NCBI GenBank assembly: GCA_963575745.1
Contig: CAUYUJ010022404.1
Coordinates: forward strand, 282,001-346,000
Direction: 5' to 3'
Length of the DNA stretch: 64,000 nt
Origin: Prorocentrum cordatum
Taxonomy: Eukaryota; Sar; Dinophyceae; Prorocentrales; Prorocentraceae
In this document: one piece after another, positions 1 to 11,171 of the stretch
How positions within the stretch are numbered: position 1 is the stretch's first letter
How the letters are laid out: each line of letters opens with the position of its first letter
Made by a program: the position numbers and the translations under genes
The notes under the pieces: model-generated
The model's database searches: none
Told to the model about the DNA's origin: nothing
The model's input: only the letters and a program-made list of their open reading frames with translations

Positions 1-266
1 GCGTTGGAGGAAAAAGAGCCCCAATATACGCTTTCCCCACGCATCCGCGAAACTTCCGCCAAAGATCGCCCGATGGGGGCCCCGAAACGGCCCCAAAAGT
101 GGCCCACGAGGGGGAGGTCGAGCCTTCCGCCCCAAAAGGTCTCCAGAAGGCCCCTGGGGGCCCCCCAATGAGCCCGAGAGGCCCTCTAGAGGCTCCCTAG
201 AGGCTCCACGAGGCCCCACAGAGGCGCGAAAAGACATCCCACGAGGAATCCAGGAGGCGACCCATT

Positions 267-297
<31 letters not shown>

Positions 298-1200
298 GTG
301 TGTTTTTTTTTGGGTTCCGCCCCGTTCCTTCTCTGCGCGTTTTTTGTGGGTTGTATTCTCGCTGTTCCTGTTTCTGACAGTCCAAGACGCCCACGAGGCT
401 ACATAAATCAGGTATAAACGGCCCAAAAAGGCACCCAAAGAGAGCGCCACGACGGCGCAAGAGAGCCCCACGACGGCCCAATAGTGCCCCAAGACGGCCC
501 AAAAGGCGCTCAATATCGCCCAAGAGGGCCCCAAGACGGCTCCAAGAGGGGCCCAAGAGAAACGCGAACCGACAATTCGAGCTTTCCGCTCCAACAGGCC
601 CCCAGGAGGCCCCAAGATGCCCGCAGCGAAACCCAAGGGGCCTCCTAGACGCCCCCATCGAGGCCCCGCGAGGCCCCAATGAGGCCTCGAAAGGCTCCCC
701 ACGACGAATTCAGGAGGCGAGCGAAGTAGGTTGTTTCGACGATTTTGCCGGTTTTTCGTGTTCTCGTTGCTTCCTGCTTCCGATGGTCCAAGACAGCCCA
801 CGAGGCTCCAGAAATCAGCTTTAGACGGCCCAAGAGGCACCCAAAGAGAGCGCCACGACGGCGCAAGAGTCCCAAAACGGAACAACAGCGACCCAAGGTG
901 GCCCAAGAGGCGCCCAAGATCGCCCAAGAGGGTCCCAAAAGGGGCCCAAGAAGGGGAACACAAACCGACAATTCGAGCCTTCCTCCCCAAGAGGCCCCCA
1001 GGAACCCCCAACAGAGCCCAAATGCCCCCCTGGAGGCCTCCAAGAGGCCCCCCAAAGGCGCCAGAGGCCCAAGAAAACGCCCCAAGAACACCCCAAGAGG
1101 CCTCCACAAGTGCCTTCAAGAGGCTTCCAAAACTGCCTCCAAAACATGGCCCGGCACGCCGTGTCTGTGCATACCATGTAACTCGGTAGCGTAGCTCTTC
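1..1200. repeat. Degenerate CCCAAGAGG/GACGGCC-type repeat field
   Basis: G/C-rich low-complexity DNA built from drifting short phrases such as CCCAAGAGG, GACGGCCC and AGGCCCC. An AT dinucleotide run lies at about 268-294. Open frames across it are rich in Trp, Gly, Leu and Arg or in Pro and Arg on both strands, as expected from composition, and I see no conserved domain. Two related sub-blocks (about 300-700 and 730-1150) share phrases such as TTCGAGCTTTCC/TTCGAGCCTTCC and 'CGCCACGACGGCGCAAGAG', suggesting an old duplication of several hundred bases. Confidence 0.7.
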
Positions 1201-1622
1201 GTAGGAAACGTCGCATGCTATTGCTCAGCGCATCATCTTATATATCATCATAGCATGTCACAGCACAGCATGGCATGGCATGCGCTGCGCACTGCAAAGT
1301 ATATCATGTTATTGCATACTGCATCGTGACATAGCGCATTTTTCGTGGCCCATAGCTTGGCGACAGATCACCGGTCGACTGGTCGATGAGAGCGGAGGAG
1401 GAGGAATGAAGAGGAGGCAGGAGAAAATAGGGAATGACGACCACATTATTCATGACCGCCTGGTTGCCCTCAATGCGATCAGCACGCGAGCAACTATTTA
1501 TTGAATCGCTTCGCTCATTCCGCCGGTCCATATTGGGCGCCGTTGTCGACTGACCGAGTGGTCTTTCGCGGTGCGGAGCTGCAGGGGCGGCGGCTGTTTT
1601 TGTCAGGTTTTGCGTTCGGCAT
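1201..1622. other. Intergenic stretch, nothing recognised
   Basis: About 420 bases of more mixed composition, with a short run of GCATGGCATGGCATGC-like words near 1268. No open frame with recognisable domains, no RNA gene and no repeat family seen elsewhere in the window. Confidence 0.5.
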
Positions 1623-2260
1623 GTGAGGTTTCTTGGTGGCCGCTGGAGGAGTCTTGAATGCGTCGCGGGCCGTCTGGAAGCGTTTTGCCTATGGGACTCA
1701 TTCGGGAGGCCTCTTGGTGGCCTCTTGGGGACTCTTAAACGCGTCGGGTCGTTGGCACTTGCTTGCGTGCTCGGGGGGGCATTTGGGGGGCCTCTTGGGG
1801 CCGCTTGGCTCTTCGGGGCGTCTCGGGGACTCCAGGGGGCTTCTTAGGGCCGAGGGTTCGAGATGTTGTTTCGTGTTCCCCCCCTGGGACCTCTCTTTGG
1901 GCGTTCTTGGGGCCTTCTTGGGTCGTCTTGGAGGCCTCGTGGGCCGCCTTGGGGCCCTCTTGCGGGCCTCTTGGGCCCTCTTGGGGCGGTCTTGGGGGCC
2001 TTTTGGGCCGTCTTGGGGTGTCGGGAAGCCGGAAAGGTGGAAACGTCAACATCTCTCCCAAACCTAAGGAGAAGCAATGATTTTTGCCTCTTGGGGCCCG
2101 CTTGAGTTTGCTCTTGAAGGCCTCATGGGCCGTCCGGGGGGACATTTTGGGCGTCTTGGAGCGATCTTGTAGCATCTCCCAGCTCTCTTGTATCATCTTG
2201 AGGGGCTCTTGGCGGCCTTTTGGCGTTTCTTGGGGCTCTCTGGACGGCCTCGAGGGCGGC
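1623..2260. repeat. Degenerate CCTCTTGGG/GGCCGTC repeat field (opposite orientation)
   Basis: The phrases here (CTCTTGGGG, GGCCGTCTTGGGG) are reverse complements of the CCCAAGAGG/GACGGCC words that fill 1-1200 and 3000-4830. It is the same low-complexity family on the other strand. Open frames are compositional. Confidence 0.65.
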
Positions 2261-2408
2261 GCCCAGGAGGAAAACCATCTCTGACCCGAGCCGCCCAGGA
2301 CCTGTCGTCCGGGGACCTCCAGGGGCCGCCCCGCGCGCGCGAAGTAGAATTATTGTAAAGCAGTTACCAGAGATCTTAGCACGCCTCTGGCCCGTTGGGC
2401 TGGCGAAC

Positions 2409-2422
2409 ATATATATATATAT

Positions 2423-2458
<36 letters not shown>

Positions 2459-2562
2459 GTATATGTATATGTACATGTATATGCATATGCATATGTAAAT
2501 GTATATGTATAGGTATATGGATATGTATATGTCTATGTATATGTATATGTACATGTACATGT

Positions 2563-2610
<48 letters not shown>

Positions 2611-3000
2611 AATGTATGTGTATATGTATATGTATATGTAAATGCATATGTATATGTATATGCATATGTATATGTACATGTATATGTCTATGTATATGTA
2701 TATGCATATGTATATGTAGTTGTATACGTATTTGTATATGTATATGTACATGTATGTATATGTATGTAAATGTATATATATGTATTTGTATGTATATGTA
2801 TATACAAGCATAAATATACATATGTATATATACATATATATATACATGTACACACCCATATATATATATATATGTATGCATGTATGTATGTATGCATGCA
2901 TGCATGCATGTATGTATGTATGTATGTATGTATGTATGTATGTATGTATATATGTATGTATATACATATATGTACACACATATACTATGTATATATATCC
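2409..3000. repeat. TATATG/GTAT microsatellite tract
   Basis: About 590 bases of alternating TATATG and ATGTAT words (2409-2790). Mixed AT-rich words follow, then a clean GTAT tetranucleotide run with GCAT variants near 2876-2952. A very long minus-strand frame crosses it but encodes only Tyr/Ile/His/Met low-complexity sequence. Confidence 0.9.
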
Positions 3001-4900
3001 CCGTGTACGAGGCCCGGGGGCCTGGGACCGCGACCCTGACAGCGTATGGGGGGACTGGGCGTCGTTTTCCTTTTGTTTTTACGAGGTTTCGGCGTCCCGG
3101 GGCCAACAGGGCCCCAAGAGGCTGCAGGGAGGCCCCAGGAGGTCGCAGCGATGGCTCCAGACGCTTTTCAAGACGACTCCCATGACGCCAAGAAGGCCCC
3201 CGAAGGCCCCGAAGACGCCCCAAGAGGCACACCGAGAGAGCCCAATAAGCAAACATCGCCGACTTCCCATGGGGAAACTGATACTTTTGGCGTGTTTGCC
3301 TTTTGGGCGTCCACTGCGTCCAAGACGGCCCAAGAGGCACCCAAGCCGGTCGAGGATGCCCCCAAGAGGGTCCCAAGACGGCCCACGAGGGGGCCAAGAC
3401 GGCCCACGAGGCGCCCAAACCGCCCAAGAACGCCCCAAGGCGGCGCCCAAGACGGGGACGAGGAACCGGAAATTCTGGCCTTTTGGCCCAAGAGACCCTA
3501 GGAGACCCCAAGAGGCTCCAAGAAGGGGCCCAGAAGCCCCAAGAGGCCCCCATGAGACCCGAAACAAAAATCAAAAGAGGCTCCGAAGACGCCCCAAGAG
3601 GCACCCAGAGAGTGGCCCAATATGCAAAAATCGTCGATTTCTTCTGGGTAAACTGATGTTTTCGGCGAGGGTGGCCCAATTTGCACAAGTCGTCGATTTC
3701 ATATGGGAAAACTGATATTTTTGGCGTGTTTGCATTTTGGGCGTCCACTGCATCCAAGACGGCCCAAGAGGCACCCAAGCCGGTCGAGGATGCCCACAAG
3801 AGGGCCCCAAGACGGCCCACGAGGGGGCCAAGACGGCCCATGAGGCGCCCAAACCGCCCAAGAACGCCCCAAGGCCGCGCCCAAGACGGGGACGAGGAAC
3901 CGGAAATTCTGGCCTTTTGGCCCAAGAGACCCTAGGAGACCCCAAGAGGCTCCCCCAGAAGCCCCAAGAGGCCCCCATGAGACCCGACAAAACCACCAAA
4001 AGAGGCTCCGAAGACACCCCAAGAGGCACCCCGAGAGTGGCCCAATAAGCAAACATTAGTTTCCCATGGGAAATATGCTATTTTTGGCGTGTTTGCCTTT
4101 TCGGCGTCCACTGCATCCAAGACGGCCCAAGAGGCACCCAAGCCGGTCGAGGATGCCCCCAAGAGGGCCCCAAGACGGCCCACGAGGGGGCCAAGTCGGC
4201 CCACGAGACCCCTTAACCGCCCAAGAACTCCCCCCAGGAGCCCAAGAGGCCTGTCCTCCACAGCGCCCCAGGAGGGCCCAAGACGTCTCCCAGGAGCACC
4301 TAGAATGCGAAAGGATGGTTCAAGACGTTCCCAAGCAGCTCAAGTCAGCCTTCGGACGGCTTTCGAGGCTCCCAGGTGGCCTCCAAGAGACCTCAAGAGA
4401 TGTCCGAGAGGCGTCCCGGGACGGCCCGAAGAGGCCCAAATCGTCGATTTCCATATGTTTTTGCAATGTTTTTGGCTTCTCGCGTTTTCGAGCTTCAAAT
4501 GGTCCCAGAGCGCCGAAGAGGCTCCCAAGACCGCCCCAAGACCGCCCATGAGACCCTCAGGACGGCCCCAAGACGAGCCACGAAGGCTCCAAGACTGCCG
4601 AAGAGGCGCCCAGGACAGCCCCAGACTACCCCAGTACAGGCCCAAAATGGGCCCAAGAGCGGGAGCAGGAGGCTTCCAGCGACCTCCGAGAGGCCTCGGG
4701 GACCCTCCAAAGGCCCCAAACACCCCCCCGATCCCTGAGAGGCCCCAAAAACACCCCGACGAGGCCCCAAAAACAGCCCAAGAGAGCTGCGAGAGCCGTC
4801 CCGAGAGAGCCCAAAGAGGGTAAGATCGTTGATTTCATGTTTTGTTTCAATTGCTTTCGCCTTCTGACGTTTTCCCGCTTCCAACCCTCGAAGATCGAGG
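3001..4900. repeat. Degenerate repeat field with three long diverged copies
   Basis: Same CCCAAGAGG/GACGGCC vocabulary as 1-1200, with longer internal units. A segment beginning with TTTTGGCGTGTTTGC and continuing through 'GCGTCCACTGC.TCCAAGACG' recurs at about 3285, 3717 and 4081. Phrases resembling ATCGTCGATTTC recur near 3629, 3690, 4440 and 4828. The copies are spaced about 430 and 365 bp and are near-identical over their first 150 bases, so they are younger than the surrounding field. No protein domain seen. Confidence 0.7.
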
Positions 4901-4914
4901 ATTTCTTTGGGAAA

Positions 4915-5047
4915 TTACCCTGGCGACGTACCCAACCCTTGCGCAATGCGGGGCACACATACATCAGGATTGCTACAACGGGTATGATGACGTAACATGG
5001 ACGCATGTGATTTTGCGGGCAGCAATCGGAAGGCTCGCAGGCCCCCG
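4915..5047 (+). repeat. Satellite leader sequence, copy 1
   Basis: A segment of about 135 bases starting TTACCCTGGCGACGTACCC and passing through GCGCAATGCGGGGCA and 'ATGATGACGT' to 'AGGCTCGC.GGCCC'. It is repeated at 6290-6422 with moderate divergence. Both copies sit directly upstream of a 101-bp satellite block in the same orientation, so the leader and the array look like parts of one larger unit. Confidence 0.7.
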
Positions 5048-5093
5048 ATCAAGATAAGGGCGTCGTAGTGGTTACTGACGCAGCCCTCACCCC

Positions 5094-6111
5094 CAGGGGC
5101 GGCGAGGTCCCGCTCAGATCTGCGCGGTGCCTCGCTCCGCAGGACCCACCGGCAGCCTTCGAAAGTGGCGACGGTGTCGCAGATCGCAGCCCCCCAGAGA
5201 CGGCGAGGTCTCGCTCAGATCTGCGCGGTGCCTCACTCCGCAGGACCCACCAGCAGCCCTCGAACGAGGCGGCACTGTCGCAGATCGCAGCCCCCCAGGG
5301 GCGGCGAGGTCTCGCTCAGGTCCCCGCGGTGCCTCAGTCCGCAGAACCCCCCAGCAGCCTTCGAAAGTGGCGACGGTGTCGCAGATCGCAGCCCCCCAGG
5401 GACGGGGAGGTCTCGCCCAGGTCCCCGCGGTGCCTCAGTCAGCAAAACCCCCCAGCAGCCATCGAAAGTGGCGACGGTGTCATACATCGCAGCCCCCCTC
5501 AGGGACGGCGAGGTCTCGCTCAGATCTGCGCGGTGCCTCACTCCGCAGGACCTACCAGCAGCCGTCGAAAGTGGCGACAGTTTCGCAGATCGCAGCCCCC
5601 CAGGGACGGCGAGGTCTCGCTCAGATCTGCGCGGCGCCTCACTCCGCAGGACCCACCAGCAGCCCTCGAAAGTGGCGACAGTTTCGCAGATCGCAGCCCC
5701 CCAGGGACGGCGAGGTCTCGCTCAGATCTGCGCGGTGCCTCACTCCGCAGGACCCACCAGTAGCAATCGAAAGTGGCGACAGTGTCGCAGATCGCAGCCC
5801 CCCAGGGGCGGCGAGGTCTCGCTCAGATCCCCGCGGTGCCTCAGTCCGCAGGACCCACCAGCAGCCCTCGAAAGCGGCGACGGTGTCGCAGATCGCAGCC
5901 CTCCAGGGACGGCGAGGTCTCGCTCAGTTCCCCGCGGTGCCTCACTCCGCAGGACCCACCAGCAGCCCTCGAAAGTGGCGACAGTGTCGCAGATCGCAGC
6001 CCCCCAGGGACGGCGAGGTCTCGCTCAGATCTGCGCGGTCGGTGCCTCACTCCGCAGGACCCACCAGCAGCCCTCGAAAGTGGCGACAGTGCCGCAGATC
6101 GCAGCACCCCA
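5094..6111 (+). repeat. 101-bp satellite, block 1 (about 10 copies)
   Basis: Tandem copies of a unit containing GACGGCGAGGTCTCGCTCAG, CTCCGCAGGACCCACCAGC and 'GTGTCGCAGATCGCAGCC'. Successive GGCGAGGTC positions are 101 bases apart (for example 5199 and 5300). Because 101 is not a multiple of three, a reading frame rotates through three phases and stays open for hundreds of codons on both strands; these frames are a by-product of the array. Some copies carry 'GTCCCCGCGGTGCCTCA' in place of 'ATCTGCGCGGTGCCTCA', giving two subtypes. Confidence 0.93.
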
Positions 6112-6289
6112 TGCAAGATGCACACAAGAGGTACGGCATGCAAGCTGCACGCGTACATAACGCGGCACGCACAAGGCGAGATGCGACAAGAGGGAGGCGG
6201 GCGGGAGAAGACGCAGGAGGAGGAGGCGGAGGGACGCGACCACAGTGCTCTTTTTCAAAACGAATACCCAACCAAGGAGGGCTGGGATC
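6112..6289. other. Spacer with GGA run; paralogue of the LINE-1 right flank
   Basis: Non-satellite spacer ending in a short GGA run followed by GGGACGCGACCACA and 'AAAACGAATACCCAACCAAGG'-like sequence. The same succession, GGA run then GACGCGACCACA then the CGAATACCCAACCAAGG phrase, is found at 16908-17006 just after the first LINE. Here no LINE is present, so the site looks like an unoccupied paralogue of that locus. Confidence 0.65.
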
Positions 6290-6422
6290 TTACCCTGGCG
6301 ACGTACCCAACCCCTGCGCAATGCGGGGCATGAGTAGCTTGGGAGACGTTATACGGAGGTGATGACGTGTCATGGGCGCATATACTTCTGCGAGCGGCAT
6401 TCGTGAGGCTCGCGCCCCCCCA
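6290..6422 (+). repeat. Satellite leader sequence, copy 2
   Basis: Second copy of the leader at 4915-5047. It has the same TTACCCTGGCGACGTACCC start and the same GATGACGT core, and is again directly followed by 101-bp satellite units. Confidence 0.7.
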
Positions 6423-6423
6423 A

Positions 6424-7253
6424 GGATTGCGATTTCTCGCTCCGCTGAACCCGCCACCCGCCTTCGAAAGTTGCGGCGGTTTCGCAGGTCGCAACCCCCC
6501 AAGGACGGCGATGCCCCGCTCAGATCTGCGCGGCGCCTCACTCCGCAGGACCCACCAGCAGCCTTCGAAAGTGGCGACAGTGTGCATATTGCAGCCCCCC
6601 AGGGACGGCGAGGTCTTGCTCAGATGTGCGCTGTGCCTCACTCCGCACGACCCACCAGCAGCCTTCGAAAGTGGCGACAGCTTCGCAGATCGCAGCCCCT
6701 CAGGGACGGCGGGGTTTCGCTCAGATCTGCGCGGCGCCTCACTCCGCAGGGCCCACCAGCAGCCCCAAAAACAACCCTCGAACGTGGCGGCAGCGTCGCA
6801 GATCGCAGCCCCCCAGGGACGGCGAGGTTCCGCTCAGATTTGCGCAGTGCCTCACTCCGCTGGACCCGCCAGCAGCCTTCGAAAATGGCTACAGTTCCGC
6901 AGATCGCTATGCTAGCCCCCCAAGCAGCCTTCGAAAGTTGCGGCGGTCTCGCAGATCGCAGCCCCCCAAGCACGGCGAGGTCCCGCTCAGATCTGCGCGG
7001 CGCCTCACTCCGCAGGACCCACCAGCAGCCCACGAAAGTGGCGACGGTGTCGTAGATCGCAGCCCCCCAGGGACGGCGAGGTCTCGCTCAGATCTGCGCG
7101 GTGCCTCACTCCGCAGGACCCACCAGCAGCCCTCGAAACTGGCGGCAGCGTCGCAGATCGCAGCCCCCCAGAGACGGCGAGGTCTCGCTCAGGTCCTCGC
7201 GGTACCTCAGTCCGCAGGACCCACCGGCAGCCTCCGAAAGGGGCGGCAGTGTC
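6424..7253 (+). repeat. 101-bp satellite, block 2 (about 8 copies)
   Basis: Same satellite as block 1 but more diverged at its left end, where GGCGATTTCTCGCTCC-like variants occur. It includes a short insertion near 6765-6780 and a shortened unit near 6905. The block stops at 7253, where the sequence TTGGAATCCA begins. Confidence 0.9.
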
Positions 7254-7263
7254 TTGGAATCCA

Positions 7264-9157
7264 CTGCCCCTCTGTTATGAGGCCGTTGTATAGGAGAGGG
7301 AACAGAGGACAGAGTGTTTACACAGTTTTAAGGAATTAGTGAATTCAGCATGGGTCGGGCTTGAAGTGCCTCGAAGAAAGCGCGCGCACCCGAATCGCAG
7401 ACATATGGCTATATGCGGACCCGGGACACTTTGCTTCCCGTCGTCGTCCTCGCCCTTGCTCCGTTCCCCTTCCTTTCTTCCCTCCCCTGGATGGTGTCGA
7501 AAGCGTCCGCGGCTCGGGCGGGGGAGCGCCCCTTCCCACCTCCCTTATTATTCCTCGTTCCTCTTTGCCTCCTTGCTCCACCGTCCGTCGTCCTACCTCG
7601 TCCACCCTCCTTGTTCGAAAAGTGAAGTCCCTGGTGCCGCGTGCCCGCGTCAGCGGTAAATGCTTTTCCGATATCCTCGCACAGCGGCGCAACCAAACAG
7701 AGGGGATTGCCAATGCGAGAGTTCGGGGCGCACCCAAAATGCGGGCGGCACGGCCGCCGAGCACAGTCGCATCGCTAACATGTAAATTATAGGTGCCTGC
7801 GGCAAGGTCCGCCCCCCTGCCAGAGCAGTGGTCTATATGGCGACGCGTGGAGCTTTGACTGTTAAGAGGTCCATGACATGTGACATCTCTCGTGTTTTCG
7901 GACTGCCACGCGGCATTCTTTGGGGTCCTTCGAGGCCTTTTGGGGCGTCTTCGGGCCGTTGGGGGCCGCTTTGGCGCCGCGTTACACCGCGGCCGCCCTG
8001 GGCCAGGGAAGCGTGCATTTGCGGTTCTCTCCGGGGCGCCCTGGGCCGGGGAAGTGTGTATTTGCAGTCCCCCCCAGCTGGGCATGTCAACCTCGGTTCT
8101 GGGCTGGCAAAGTCGGGGCGCCCTCAAGGTGGCGAGCGTTTACCTTTTCGAAATACACAGATCAAGGTGTGATCTGTGTACACAGTTTGTGTCTTCAACT
8201 GTGTATTTTCGTGTGTGGGCCGACTGTTTACACAGATCGTGGTGTGATCTGTGTAGACAGATTTCGTTCCCATCTGTGTATTTGGAGTGTGTCCCTCGCG
8301 GGTGGTGTTGAATGGGCGGGAACTTTCGCGTTTCCCTTCCGGCTGGTCCAGGGGGGCGTCGTGCGCGGTCGAAATGCACAGTTCGTGTCTCCAACTGTGC
8401 ATTTGCTGCGCGCCGTTCGCTGGAGTGGTCTCTGGGCGGGAGTTTCCGCGGGTCTCCCGGCTGGTCCAGGAGGGGGCCGTGGTCTGGGCATGCAAAGGCG
8501 CGGGGGGGGTGGAGATGGTGGGCTGTGGGAAGGAAGGGGTTCGATAGGAGGGGTGGCCGAGGGGCCAAGGATGAACGGGACTGGACGAGAGCGGAAGAAA
8601 TGAGCCCAGGAGGATGTGGATCATCGGTGTCAGCATCGCGAGGGCGAGGGAGGTGGGGGAGGCAGAAGTTGGGGGCATGATGTGCACTAGGGCGTAGAGG
8701 ATTGGAGGAGGGCAGGCATGTGGACGATGGGGGAACGAATCCGGCGCAGGAAGACGACGAGGAACGACGTGAATTGGCACATGGGGGGTGAGCAATGTGG
8801 ATGAAGGGCACGATGGGGACCGGGGCGATCGGAGGGGCATGAGGAGGGTGGGGCCACAGCGAAAGGACATTTGGAAGAGGCGGGGGGTGGGGCATGAGTT
8901 CGAGGCGGGCGCCAGCTAACGATTAGCTGAACAGTGTTTTGCGTGTCCGTGCGCCCCCAGAACACAGTGACTTGTTGCAGAACTTCATGATCTGGGTAAT
9001 CGTGCGCTTCGTGCTTCAAGGCCAAAGGCTCGAGTCCGCGACGCCCCTTGGCGTCGCGATAATGCCGCCCCGATTTGCCAGACCGCATATGCACAGATAC
9101 GCAGAATATGTGTTGCAACGTTTGTGTCATGACCCTCTCTATACTAACAGACCCACG
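7264..9157. other. 1.9-kb non-satellite insert between satellite blocks
   Basis: Sequence interrupting the satellite. The 10-base word TTGGAATCCA is present on both sides (7254-7263 and 9158-9167), resembling a target-site duplication. The interior has pyrimidine-rich and purine-rich stretches and a cluster of short hairpins (8154-8403). The longest open frames (for example minus strand 7345-8127) have no recognisable domain, and I do not call a gene. If this is a mobile element, I cannot assign its class. Confidence 0.45.
8154..8403. repeat. Cluster of five short hairpins
   Basis: Five inverted repeats. 8154-8180 has arms TACACAGATC/GATCTGTGTA and a 7-base loop. 8179-8205 has arms TACACAGTT/AACTGTGTA and a 9-base loop. 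8229-8255 has the same arms as the first and a 7-base loop. 8254-8280 has arms TAGACAGAT/ATCTGTGTA. 8373-8403 has arms AATGCACAGTT/AACTGTGCATT. The first pair and second pair are a 75-base direct repeat, and neighbouring hairpins share their terminal TA. Function unknown. Confidence 0.8.
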
Positions 9158-9165
9158 TTGGAATC

Positions 9166-11067
9166 CAAGCAGTGTCGCAGATCGCAGCCCTCCAGGGGCG
9201 GCGAGGTCTCGCTCGGATCTGCGCGGTGCCTCACTCCGCAGCCCTCGAAAGCGGCGACAGTGTCGCAGATCGCGGCCCCCCAGGGACGGCGAGGTCTCGC
9301 TCAGGTCCCCGCGGTGCCTCACTCGAACGTGGCGACAGTGTCGCAGATCGCAGCCCGCCAGGGGCGGCGAGGCCTCGCTCAGATCTGCGCGGTGCTTCAT
9401 TCCGCAGGACCCACTAGCAGCCCTCGAAAGTTGCGACAGTTTCGCAGATCGAAGCCCCGCGAGGTCTCGCTCAGATCTGCGCTCACTCCGCAGGGCCCGC
9501 AAGCAGCCCTCGAAAGTGGCGACATTTTCGCAGATCGCAGCACCCCCAGGGACGGCGGGGTCCCGCTCAGATCTGCGCGGTGCCTCACTCCGCAGGACCC
9601 ACCAGCAGCCATCGAAAGTGGCGACCGTTTCGCAGATCGCAGCCCCCCAAGGGCGGCGAAGTCTCGCTCAGATCTGCGCGGTGCCTCACTCCGCAGGACC
9701 CACCAGCAGCCCTCGAAAGCGGCGACAGTTTCGCAGATCGCAGCCCCCCCAGGGACGGCGAGGTCTCGCTCAGGTCCCCGCGGTGCCTCACTCGAACGTG
9801 GCGACAGTGTCGCAGATCGCAGCCCCCCAGGGACGGCGAGGTCTCGCTCAGATCTGCGCGGTGCCTCACTCCGCAGGACCCACTAGCAGCCCTCGAAAAT
9901 GGCGACAGTTTCGCAGATCGCAGCCCCCCCCAGGGACGGCGATGTCTCGCTCAGATCTGCGCGACGCCTCACTCCGCAGGACCCACCAGCAGCCCTCGAA
10001 CGTGGCGACAGCTTCGCAGATCGCAGCCCCCCCAGGGACGGCGAGGTCTCGCTCAGATCTGCGCGGTGCCTCACTCCGCAGGACCCACCAGCAGCCCTCG
10101 AAAGTGGCGACCGTTTCGCAGATCGCAGCCCCAAGGACGGCGAGGTCTCGCTCAGATCTGCGCGTCGCCCCACTCCGCAGGACCCACCAGCCGCCCCCGA
10201 AAGTGGCGACAGTTTCGCAGATCGCAAGCCCTCGGAAGTGGCGACGGCGTCGCAGATCGCAGCCCACCAGGGACGGCGAGGTCTCGCCCAGGTCCCCGCG
10301 GTGCCTCATTCCGCAGGACCCACTAGCAGCCCTCGACAATGGCGACAGTTTCGCAGATCGCAGCCCCCCAGGGACGGCGAGGTCTCGCTCAGATAGATCT
10401 GCGCCGTGCCTCACTCCGCAGGACCCTCCAGCGGCCTTCGAAAGTTGCGACGGTTTCGCAGATCGCAGCCCCCCAGGGACGGCAATGTCTCGCTCAGATC
10501 TGCGCGGTGCCTCACTCCGCAGGGCCCACAAGCAGCCCTCGACAATGGCGACAGTGTCGCAGATCGCAGCCCCCCAGGGACGGCGAGGTCTCGCTCGGAT
10601 CTGAGCGGCGCCCCACCCCGCAGGACCCGCCAGCAGCCCTCGAAAGTGGCGACAGTTTCGCAGATCGCAGCCCCCCAGGGGCGGCGAGGTCTCGCTCAGA
10701 TCTGCGCGGTGCCTCACTCCGCAGGACCCACCAGCAGCCCTCGAAAGTGGCGACGGTGTCGCAGATCGCAGCCCCCCAGGGGCGGCGAGGTCTCGCTCAG
10801 GTCCCCGCGGTGCTTCATTCCGCAGGACCCACTAGCAGCCCTCGACACAGATCGCAGCCCCCCAGGGACGGCGAGGTCTCGCTCAGATAGATCTGCGCGG
10901 CGCCTCACCCCGCAGGACCCACCGGCAGCCATCGAAAGTTGCGACGGTTTCGCAGATCGCAGCCCCCCAGGGACGGCAATGTCTCGCTCAGATCTGCGCG
11001 GTGCCTCATTCCGCAGGACCCACCAGCAGCCCTCGAAAATGGCGACAGTTTCGCAGATCGCAGCTCC
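9166..11067 (+). repeat. 101-bp satellite, block 3 (about 19 copies)
   Basis: Longest block of the 101-bp satellite. Deleted units occur at 9235-9250, 9325, 9455-9480 and 10220-10240, where copies are joined at CTCGAA or GCAGATCGCA words. That pattern is expected from unequal exchange. The block ends in GCAGATCGCAGCTCCC at about 11067, much as block 1 ends at GCAGATCGCAGCACCC. All long frames here are array artefacts. Confidence 0.93.
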
Positions 11068-11109
11068 CATCGTTGTCGAAGAGAGGGCAGGAGAAGGCGG
11101 GGTGCGGAA

Positions 11110-11171
11110 GGGGGAGGAGGAGGAGGAGGAGGAGGAGGAGGAGGAGGAGGAGGAGGAGGAGGAGGAGGAGG
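11110..11171. repeat. GGA microsatellite at LINE-1 left border
   Basis: About 60 bases of GGA/GAG trinucleotide repeat, directly abutting the first base of the spliced-leader sequence at 11172. A second GGA run lies on the far side of the LINE at about 16908-16965. Confidence 0.9.

Noticed and set aside
2123-3925. 600-codon minus-strand open frame
   Set aside because: Runs through a TATATG/GTAT microsatellite and the degenerate GGC/CTTGG repeats. The translation is Tyr/Ile/His runs joined to Trp/Gly/Leu composition with no domain.
7345-8127. 260-codon minus-strand frame in the 1.9-kb insert
   Set aside because: Arg/Pro/Ala composition, overlapping plus-strand frames of equal quality, and no domain.
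5094-11067. CRISPR array
   Set aside because: The repeats are contiguous 101-bp units without unique spacers, and the genome is eukaryotic.
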